Positions 57,845 to 64,000 of a stretch of DNA of 64,000 nucleotides are shown here, piece after piece. The stretch's first letter is position 1, and the number at the start of each line of letters is the position of its first letter. The notes beneath the pieces are model-generated. The model ran no database searches, was not told where the DNA came from, and saw nothing but the letters and a program-made list of their open reading frames with translations. The position numbers and the translations under genes were made by a program. Source of the DNA: JAAYJT01 sp037445555 (GTDB taxonomy: Bacteria > Bacteroidota > Bacteroidia > Bacteroidales > JAAYJT01); NCBI GenBank assembly GCA_037445555.1, contig JBBIKG010000004.1, positions 75,038 to 139,037 on the forward strand, read 5' to 3'.

Positions 57845-59693
57845 GCCGGCGTGTTTCCCTGTGCAGGGTATCCTTTGGGGTTTTTTTCATCCCGGGCAAT
57901 GCAACCTGCGTGTGGCGGCTTTTCTCTTTATACCAGAAAAAATACCCGCGTTGCCGCTGCTTTTCCTCACTATTCCGGGCAACATACACGGGTTGCAGTG
58001 TATCCGGGTTCAGCCCCGTGTAGTACATGGTGTTTGCCAGTGTAAGCGGTGTGGGGGTGAAGTCCTGCACCTGTTCCAGCTTAAGTCCGAGCTGCCGGGT
58101 GCGGCTGGCCAGGTCCTTCATATCTGCTTCTTCAGATCCGGGATGTGAGGAGATAAAGTAAGGAATGATCTGCTGCTGCATCCCCTGCTTCCGGCAGATT
58201 TTGTCGAAATCATCCTTCAGGCGCACAAACAGATCGAACGAAGGCTTGCGCATAAGCGCCAGCACGCGTGGCGAGGTATGCTCGGGAGCTACCTTCAGCC
58301 TGCCCGACACATGATACGTCACCAGTTCGCTCAGGTATTGCGAATGTCCGTAAGCGTCAGCTTCCTGCCCCTTCCGGTACATAAACAGGTCGTATCTTAC
58401 GCCCGACCCGATGGTGGCTTTTCTGACAGCCGGATGACTGCGTACCTGGCGATACAGCTTGATGAGCGGGCGGTGGTCGGTTGAAAGGTTACGGCATACC
58501 GAAGGATAAATGCACGAAGGACGGCTGCAGCGCCGGCAGGTGTCGGCATTTACGGGTTCCATCCGGTACATGTTGGCGCTGGGTCCTCCCAGATCGCTGA
58601 TATGCCCTTTGAACCCTTCCATCCCTGCAATTTTGTCTACTTCCCGCATGACCGATTCGGCCGAGCGGCTGCTGATGTGTTTTCCCTGGTGCGCAGCCAG
58701 CGTGCAGAAGCTGCATCCGCCAAAGCATCCCCTGTGGAGGGTGATGCTGTGTTTGATCATTTCAAAGGCAGGAATATCGCCCCGGCTGGAATATTTGGGA
58801 TGTGGCAGCCGTGTATAAGGCAGATCGTATATGGCGTCCAGCTCATTTTCTGTCAGGCGTGGGGCCTCCGGGTTGACGACCAGCCACCCCTGGTCTGTGG
58901 GTTGCAGCATGCGCCGCTGTTCCCCCTTGTTGATCTCTTTCTCCCATTGGGCAAAGGTTTTGGCAAACAGGAGGGTATCTGCGGCCAGTGCTTCATGACC
59001 CGGGAGTTCCAGATCGCCTGTGGCAGGTGGCTCAGGCAGCGCTTTTCTATCGTTTACCCTGAACACCGATTGCGGAATGTCTTTCATCTCTCCGAAAGGC
59101 ACCCCGGCCCCGATCCGGTCAAGTAGGGCATGCAGGGGATTTTCGGCCATGCCATACAACAACAGGTCGGCTCCCGACTCCAGCAGCACCGAAGGTCTTA
59201 CCCTGTCCTCCCAGTAGTCGTAATAGGTAATGCGGCGCATCGACGCCTCCACACCACCCAGCACCACGGGAATGTGGGGAAAGAGCTGTTTCAGCAGGCG
59301 GCAGTAAACCACCGAGGCGTTGTCGGGCCGGAACCCCGCCTTACCGCCGGGTGTGTAGGCATCGTCGGAGCGAAGCCGGCGGGCAGCGGTGTAGTGATTC
59401 ACCATCGAGTCCATATTGCCTGCCGAAACGCCAAAAAAAAGCCTTGGCTCACCAAACTTCCTGAAGTCGCGCAGGTCGTCGCGCCAGTTGGGCTGAGGCA
59501 GCACCGCCACGCGATAGCCCCGCGACTCGATGAGCCGTGCGATGACCGCCGGCCCAAAGGCGGGATGGTCCACATAGGCGTCGCCACTGACGATGACCAC
59601 GTCCGGCCGGTCCCACCCCAGCCGCAGCATTTCCTCGCGGGTGATGGGCAGCCAGGCCGACAAAGGAAGCCTTTCTCTCGGGTGTGTATGCAA
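57825..59693 (-). CDS. YgiQ-family radical SAM protein
   Basis: The 622-residue protein has the N-terminal YgiQ domain (LPITREEMLRLGWDRPDVVI, then VVLGGVEASMRRITYYDYW) and the radical SAM cluster motif HRGCFGGCSFC (CxxxCxxC). Further cysteines follow in CRRCSRPSCIYPSVC, and a C-terminal segment has PYFISSHPGSEEADM and PTPLTLANTMYYTG. These enzymes are widespread but have no established reaction. The C-terminal tail is basic (RETRRPSRPRR) and overlaps the usp 3' end. Confidence 0.9.
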   Translation of the reverse strand: MHTHPRERLPLSAWLPITREEMLRLGWDRPDVVIVSGDAYVDHPAFGPAVIARLIESRGYRVAVLPQPNWRDDLRDFRKFGEPRLFFGVSAGNMDSMVNHYTAARRLRSDDAYTPGGKAGFRPDNASVVYCRLLKQLFPHIPVVLGGVEASMRRITYYDYWEDRVRPSVLLESGADLLLYGMAENPLHALLDRIGAGVPFGEMKDIPQSVFRVNDRKALPEPPATGDLELPGHEALAADTLLFAKTFAQWEKEINKGEQRRMLQPTDQGWLVVNPEAPRLTENELDAIYDLPYTRLPHPKYSSRGDIPAFEMIKHSITLHRGCFGGCSFCTLAAHQGKHISSRSAESVMREVDKIAGMEGFKGHISDLGGPSANMYRMEPVNADTCRRCSRPSCIYPSVCRNLSTDHRPLIKLYRQVRSHPAVRKATIGSGVRYDLFMYRKGQEADAYGHSQYLSELVTYHVSGRLKVAPEHTSPRVLALMRKPSFDLFVRLKDDFDKICRKQGMQQQIIPYFISSHPGSEEADMKDLASRTRQLGLKLEQVQDFTPTPLTLANTMYYTGLNPDTLQPVYVARNSEEKQRQRGYFFWYKEKSRHTQVALPGMKKTPKDTLHRETRRPSRPRR

Positions 59694-59850
59694 AATTCCT
59701 TGATTGAGACATCAAAGATACAGCATATGACAGGATGACCGTCTTTTCATACCGCACCCACTAAGGCGGACTGTTTATTTTATAACCGCCTGCAGGCACA
59801 GCCAGCCTGTTTCTGCGTAACTTGGCTCATTGTTTCTTACCGCCTGCACC

Positions 59851-60756
59851 ATGACAAACTCTACTATCAAAACCCCTGCGGACCAGGTGTTTTTTTCTCC
59901 CCTCGCGCTGGGGTTAATGCGCCTTCCCTCGTGGAATCTGACAACCGGACAACTGTCCGATCTTGTCCGTCAGTGTCTCGACCTCGGCATCACCACTTTC
60001 GACCATGCCGATATCTACGGCGGCTATACCTGCGAAAACCTCTTTGGTGCAGCCATCGACGGCCGGTCCCGCCTAAGGCAGCAGATGCAGCTGGTATCGA
60101 AATGCGGCATACGGCTCGTTTCGCCCAACCGGCCTTCACACACCATGAAATCTTACGACACCAGCGCGACGCACATCGTACTCAGTGTCGAAAACTCGCT
60201 GAAAGCCCTGCGCACCGACTACCTCGATGTGCTGCTCATCCACAGGCCCAGCCCGCTGATGCATCCCGCCGAGGTGGCCGAAGCCTTTGACCGCCTGCAG
60301 GAACAGGGTAAGGTTTTGGCTTTTGGCGTGTCGAATTTTTCGCCCTCACAGGCCGACCTGATCCGGGGCGGGCTTCGCTTCCCGCTGGTTACCAACCAGG
60401 TGGAGCTTTCGGTGCTGCATCCCGGTGCCTTTTCCGATGGCACAGCCGATCACGCCCTGCGTCACGGGTATCCGCTGATGGCATGGTCGCCCCTGGCCGG
60501 AGGACGTTTGGCCGGAGACCCTTCCGCACAGGCACAGCTTGTCAGAGAAACCCTTGCCGCCGCAGACCTGAGCAGATACACTCCTGAACAGGTAGCTCTG
60601 GCGTGGCTGCTCCATCATCCTTCGCGGGTGGTGCCGGTGCTGGGAACCGGGCAGCCTGCACGCCTCACGGCAGCTGCCGAAGCGGTAAATATCTCCCTCA
60701 GCACAGAGCAGTGGTTCCGGATCTATGTGGCCGCCACCGGCCGCGAACTGCCCTGA
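59851..60756 (+). CDS. Aldo/keto reductase
   Basis: The protein has about 301 residues with the AKR barrel. It contains LALGLMRLPSW, the catalytic-Asp/Tyr region TTFDHADIYGGYTCENLFG, Lys in QLVSKCGIR, His/Arg in LDVLLIHRPSPLM, FGVSNFSPSQ and the C-terminal cofactor loop VVPVLGTGQ. It resembles the YdhF-type oxidoreductases. The physiological substrate is unknown. A TTG at 59830 would add seven residues; the ATG at 59851 is preferred. Confidence 0.9.
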   Translation: MTNSTIKTPADQVFFSPLALGLMRLPSWNLTTGQLSDLVRQCLDLGITTFDHADIYGGYTCENLFGAAIDGRSRLRQQMQLVSKCGIRLVSPNRPSHTMKSYDTSATHIVLSVENSLKALRTDYLDVLLIHRPSPLMHPAEVAEAFDRLQEQGKVLAFGVSNFSPSQADLIRGGLRFPLVTNQVELSVLHPGAFSDGTADHALRHGYPLMAWSPLAGGRLAGDPSAQAQLVRETLAAADLSRYTPEQVALAWLLHHPSRVVPVLGTGQPARLTAAAEAVNISLSTEQWFRIYVAATGRELP

Positions 60757-61169
60757 CCCTCCGCATCGTACCGCAGAAAGACGGCAGCACTTCCCTTTAA
60801 AAAAATGGCCGGATGTCATTCATCGGCTGTATGGCTCCGTATCCGCACTCCCGCTCCATGATACAGACGATTCTGCCAAACCGGAGTCACCCCTTGCCTG
60901 CCTTAGCTGCAAGGGTTCACCGGTGTTTTTCTTGGCAAATATCCTCAGCAGGGAAGGAAATAATGTAATTTCGTTCACGAATACGCCAACAGGAATTCGG
61001 GGCAGGGAATCCCCCGCACGAAGTTTTATCATTGGATGATTTTGGCTGAGGAGATCGGCAAAGCCAAATGAAGTACTGAAACAAAGACACTGAAAAAAGT
61101 AATACAGGCGGCGAAACAGTATTATGTATACGAAAAACCATTCCGTACATTAAATCAACAGTATACTAA
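60757..61169. other. 413-bp gap without a recognised gene
   Basis: Short frames on both strands give no recognisable protein. The right third is AT-rich and presumably holds the promoter of the methyltransferase gene. No clear terminator follows the aldo/keto reductase. Confidence 0.5.
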
Positions 61170-61895
61170 ATGAGTGTGCAATCGAAGGAAGTGGCTGATT
61201 ATTACGATGATTTCTCCGAAAAACAAGTCAGCCTTGGCCTGAATATCCGGCACCGTGTCATCCTGAGCAAGCTCAGGCATTATGGTCTGAAGCGAAATCA
61301 CAAGGTACTCGAGATCGGATGCGGGGTTGGGTTGATGACACGGGCATTAGGCAAATTTCTAAAATCCGGCCATGTTACCGCCATCGACATAAGCCCTGAG
61401 AGTATCCGGCTTGCCAGTAAGCTGTGTGAAGGGATGAAAAATGTGGCGTTTATGGCTTCCGAAGCTCATACACCGAATTTTTCGGGAAAGTATGATTTTG
61501 TTGTTTTGCCCGATGTGCTGGAGCATATTCCGGTTGAACAGCATCCACTTATTTTTCAAAACCTGCGGGAGCACCTGCACGAAAAATCACTGGTATTTAT
61601 TCATATCCCATCGCCGGGTTATATCGGGTACCTGAAGGATTACTCGCCTGAAAAGCTCCAGGTCATCGACCAGGCAATTGAAGCCGGTACGCTGGTGAAC
61701 ATTGCGGAAGCAGCCGGATTGAGGCTGAAATACTTTTACAGGTATGGTCTGCATATACGCGAAGGTGATTACAACATCCTTCTTTTTGATCAAGGCTTTG
61801 ATCTCGGCAAGGTAACACAGGTTAATGGCATACAATTGATATTTAAAGAATTAATTTCGCGGCTTGATTATCTCTTGTTCCGTACCGGTATCTGA
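61170..61895 (+). CDS. Class I SAM-dependent methyltransferase
   Basis: The 241-residue protein has motif I VLEIGCGVGLMTRAL, an acidic residue after strand 2 (VTAIDISPESIRLA), and motif II/III YDFVVLPDVLEHIPVEQHPL. The C-terminal half (residues 140-241) is longer than in minimal methyltransferases, with several aromatic residues. The start MSVQSKEVADYYDDFSEKQ resembles small-molecule or lipid-type methyltransferases. The substrate is unknown. The PfkB kinase follows 36 bases later. Confidence 0.85.
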   Translation: MSVQSKEVADYYDDFSEKQVSLGLNIRHRVILSKLRHYGLKRNHKVLEIGCGVGLMTRALGKFLKSGHVTAIDISPESIRLASKLCEGMKNVAFMASEAHTPNFSGKYDFVVLPDVLEHIPVEQHPLIFQNLREHLHEKSLVFIHIPSPGYIGYLKDYSPEKLQVIDQAIEAGTLVNIAEAAGLRLKYFYRYGLHIREGDYNILLFDQGFDLGKVTQVNGIQLIFKELISRLDYLLFRTGI

Positions 61896-61931
61896 ATACC
61901 CTGATTTATCCATAGTAAACCTTCCCACCGC

Positions 61932-62915
61932 ATGGCAACACATATTCTGGGGCTTGGCAATGCCCTGCTCGATATCCTGATCACCCTTCCCGACGACGAC
62001 GCCCTTGTGCGCTTCGGGCTTCCCAAAGGAAGCATGAACCACGTGCCACGTTCGCTGGCCGACGAGGTGATGGCCTACTGCCATAGCTTCCCTAAAACCA
62101 TCGTATCGGGCGGATCGGCGGCCAATGCCATACATGGCCTGGCAAGCCTGGGAAATGCCACCGCCTTTGCCGGAAAAATCGGGTACGACTCCTTCGGCAT
62201 TCAGTTCAGAACCGACATGGAAAAGGCCGGCATCCGTCCCCTGTTCGTTTATTCCGGCACCGAAACAGGCACTGCTGTCGCCCTGCTCACGCCCGACCGC
62301 GAACGCACCTTTGCGGTGTTTCTGGGCGCCGCCCTTGATCTCGGCCCCGGCGATCTGACCGATGGCCTGTTCGAGGGCAGCGACCTCCTGCACATCGAAG
62401 GGTATCTGGTACAGAACCACGCACTCATCGCCAAAGCCGTAACCATGGCCAAAACCTGGGGCATGCTCGTATCGCTCGACCTGTCGAGCTACAACGTGGT
62501 GCAGGCCAACCTCGGTTTTCTGGGCGAAATTCTGACCAGCTATGTCGATATTGTGTTTGCCAACGAAGACGAAGCCCAGGCCTTCACCGGGCTGCCTCCT
62601 GAGCAGGCTGCCGGCAGACTGGCCTCGCTGTGCGATATTGCCGTGGTAAAAACCGGTGCCGGCGGATCGCTGGTGCAGTCGGGCTCCGTGTTGCACCGCA
62701 TCGGCATCACCACCACCGAGGTAACTGATACCACCGGGGCGGGCGATCTATACGCAGCAGGGTTTTTACACGGGTTTATTCATCAGCAGCCCCTCGACCA
62801 CTGCGGCCGTATAGGGGCACTGCTCGCCGGCAAGGTCATCGGCCGTCTGGGTGCCCGCATACCTCATGAGCAGTGGCCCGATATTATCCGGGAGATCCGT
62901 CAGATTACCGGATAA
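61932..62915 (+). CDS. PfkB-family carbohydrate/nucleoside kinase
   Basis: The 327-residue ribokinase-fold protein has LGLGNALLDILITLPDD, the substrate-site GGSAANAIHGLASLGN, GKIGYDSFGIQF and the C-terminal DTTGAGDLYAAGFLHGF anion-hole motif with the catalytic Asp. It most resembles the adenosine-kinase-like branch common in Bacteroidota, but the substrate cannot be fixed from sequence alone. It may be co-transcribed with the methyltransferase. Confidence 0.9.
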   Translation: MATHILGLGNALLDILITLPDDDALVRFGLPKGSMNHVPRSLADEVMAYCHSFPKTIVSGGSAANAIHGLASLGNATAFAGKIGYDSFGIQFRTDMEKAGIRPLFVYSGTETGTAVALLTPDRERTFAVFLGAALDLGPGDLTDGLFEGSDLLHIEGYLVQNHALIAKAVTMAKTWGMLVSLDLSSYNVVQANLGFLGEILTSYVDIVFANEDEAQAFTGLPPEQAAGRLASLCDIAVVKTGAGGSLVQSGSVLHRIGITTTEVTDTTGAGDLYAAGFLHGFIHQQPLDHCGRIGALLAGKVIGRLGARIPHEQWPDIIREIRQITG

Positions 62916-62921
62916 ACAAAA

Positions 62922-62950
62922 AAGCACCGGTGTGCAGATCCCCGATGCTT
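62922..62950 (-). terminator. Terminator after rluB
   Basis: AAGCACCGG (62922-62930) and CCCGATGCTT (62941-62950) form a stem with one mismatch. On the minus strand it is followed by TTTTTTGTTTA. Confidence 0.65.
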
Positions 62951-62981
62951 TCGATTTATAAGCAAAACCGGTAGGTGAGGG

Positions 62982-64000
62982 TTACAAACGTTTGAGCATA
63001 CGCACCTCGCTGCCTGTGAGGTGACGCCAGCGGCCCCGGGGCAGGTCTTTCTTGGTGAGGGGGCCAAACATCACCCGGTCGAGTTTTACCACCTTGTAGT
63101 CAAACTTCTCGAAGATGCGGCGCACCACGTGGTTTTGCCCTGAATGCAGCTCTATGCCGATGTGTCGGCGGTTTTCGTTGGGATCCACATAGGCGATCTC
63201 GTCGATGCGGATATTCTCACCGTCCAGGTCAACACCTGCGGCAATGGCTTCGAAGTCGCCCTTGCCCAGGGTTCGGTCAAGCTCCACATCATATATCTTT
63301 CGCACACCGAAGCGGGGGTGGGTGAGACGCCTTGCCAGCTCGCCGTCGTTGGTGAACAGCAGCAGGCCGGTGGTGTTTCGGTCGAGCCGCCCTACAGGGT
63401 AGATGCGCTCGTAGCAGGCATCCTTTACCAGCTGCATTACAGTGTTGCGCTTGAATGGGTCATCCACGGTGGTGATGTAGTCCTTGGGTTTATTGAGCAG
63501 CACGTAGCGGAGCTTCTCGGCCGAAAGGGTCTGGTCGCCCAGCTGTATCTTGTCTGTAGGAAGCACTTTGGTGCCGAGCTGTGTCACCGTCACTCCGTTT
63601 ACGGATACGGCACCGGCTTCGATCAGCTTGTCGGCTTCGCGTCGGCTGCATACCCCGGCGTTGGAAATGAAGCGGTTCAGGCGTATCTCACCGTTGGGGT
63701 CGTCTTTGATGCCGCGTATCGACTTCTTAGGTTTGCCGGGCGAATGACCGCGGCCGGGGTCTTCGTTTTCCCTGCGGCGCCGCCGTTCGGCGGCAAATTC
63801 GTTGTTGGTGGTGGGTTTGGGATAGCTGCGGCCTCCGCGCGGGCGGTCGTCGCCTTCGGCACTGCGGCGGTAAGGTCGTTTTTCGGTGCGCTCTGTCCGG
63901 CCTTCGTCGCCATCGCGGCGGGGACGGCGCTCAGGGTCATTATCGGCGGACGGCCTTGCATACGTGCGGCCTCCGCGCGGGCGGTCGTCGCCTTCAGCTC
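62982..64000 (-). CDS. rluB: RluB/RsuA-family pseudouridine synthase with Arg/Gly-rich N-terminal extension (cut by right edge)
   Basis: The frame is open from its stop at 62982 to the window end. From the edge inward there is an Arg/Gly/Asp-rich low-complexity extension with repeated GDDRPRGGR units, then an S4 RNA-binding domain (IRLNRFISNAGVCSRREADK, LIEAGAVSVNG). The catalytic domain follows: PVGRLDRNTTGLLLFTNDG (catalytic Asp in GRLDRNT), RLTHPRF, and SGQNHVVRRIFE. It isomerises uridine in 23S rRNA (RluB or RluE type). Bacteroidota members commonly carry long charged extensions. An ORF starting at 63593 misses the S4 domain. The true start lies beyond base 64000. Confidence 0.92.
   Translation of the reverse strand, partial: AEGDDRPRGGRTYARPSADNDPERRPRRDGDEGRTERTEKRPYRRSAEGDDRPRGGRSYPKPTTNNEFAAERRRRRENEDPGRGHSPGKPKKSIRGIKDDPNGEIRLNRFISNAGVCSRREADKLIEAGAVSVNGVTVTQLGTKVLPTDKIQLGDQTLSAEKLRYVLLNKPKDYITTVDDPFKRNTVMQLVKDACYERIYPVGRLDRNTTGLLLFTNDGELARRLTHPRFGVRKIYDVELDRTLGKGDFEAIAAGVDLDGENIRIDEIAYVDPNENRRHIGIELHSGQNHVVRRIFEKFDYKVVKLDRVMFGPLTKKDLPRGRWRHLTGSEVRMLKRL
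63825..64000. repeat. Direct repeat inside the rluB extension
   Basis: Bases 63828-63856 and 63966-63994 are nearly identical copies of the segment encoding GDDRPRGGR on the minus strand, 138 bases apart. The second copy touches the window edge, so more units may follow. Confidence 0.8.

Noticed and set aside
61851..62696. 281-codon antisense frame opposite the PfkB kinase
   Set aside because: It is the shadow of a GC-rich conserved gene; the His/Gly-rich product has no family features.
1..64000. CRISPR arrays, rRNA genes and complete insertion sequences
   Set aside because: No regularly spaced repeats of 25-40 bases, no rRNA sequence and no full transposase frame were found; only the short IS3 fragment at 56947-57007.

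Overview
The window is a chromosomal segment of a member of the Bacteroidota, most likely an anaerobic or facultative Bacteroidales-type organism. The evidence is the gliding/type IX secretion translocon gene sprA, a protein with a C-terminal T9SS sorting domain, a SusC/RagA-like TonB receptor, many TAnnTTTGY (-7) promoter elements, little use of Shine-Dalgarno sequences, and a three-gene sdhCAB operon with a single cytochrome b subunit. Genus cannot be decided from the sequence. Gene density is high and most genes are intact housekeeping genes, with a few patches of decay.

Layout. 1-7.1 kb: sprA (minus, cut by the left edge) next to ruvA, then malic enzyme (maeB) and malate dehydrogenase. 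7.2-10.0 kb: a compact plus-strand operon of a sirtuin deacylase, an FKBP lipoprotein, recX and prfB, the last with the classic +1 programmed frameshift. 10.1-13.3 kb: a minus-strand metal-handling operon (Cys/His-rich HYC_CC_PP-like protein, TonB receptor, periplasmic HMA protein). 13.4-16.1 kb: mntP, queD and a multiply broken tryptophanase/tyrosine phenol-lyase gene. 16.1-19.6 kb: sdhCAB. 19.7-25.4 kb: two M24 aminopeptidases, an alpha/beta hydrolase, nadD, gmk and a YicC-type RNase. 25.4-33.3 kb: LytTR regulator, phospholipase D protein, EamA transporter, an Hsp20 gene interrupted by an amber codon, a flippase-like membrane protein, a glutamine synthetase with a terminator-like hairpin in its leader, and meaB. 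33.4-36.1 kb: tRNA-Lys, -Pro, -Thr and an opposed tRNA-Arg, with a 67-bp tandem repeat built on the tRNA-Thr 3' end, then metG. 36.2-40.4 kb: an HMA-AraC fusion regulator, an acyltransferase-type membrane protein, a decayed stretch, a DUF2202 lipoprotein and a T9SS cargo protein.

40.4-47.3 kb is the most interesting part. Six tightly packed plus-strand genes lie behind their own promoter: a PqqD-like protein, an ATP-grasp ligase, a fold-type III PLP decarboxylase, a fusion of a urea-transporter-like membrane domain with an M23 peptidase domain, a TPR-plus-beta-barrel outer-membrane protein, and a periplasmic TPR protein. The set reads as a cytoplasm-to-outer-membrane pathway that makes and exports or attaches a small amino-acid-derived product. 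No precursor peptide is visible and I know of no characterised system with this composition.

47.3-64 kb: a zinc-ribbon protein, butyrate kinase, a histidine kinase with a duplicated sensor segment, queG, ruvB, three universal stress proteins with a SPOR protein, fbaA, tRNA-Arg(CCG), a truncated LuxR-type regulator fused to the start of an IS3 transposase gene, a YgiQ radical SAM protein, an aldo/keto reductase, a methyltransferase, a PfkB sugar kinase, and an rluB-like pseudouridine synthase with an Arg/Gly-rich repeat extension running off the right edge.
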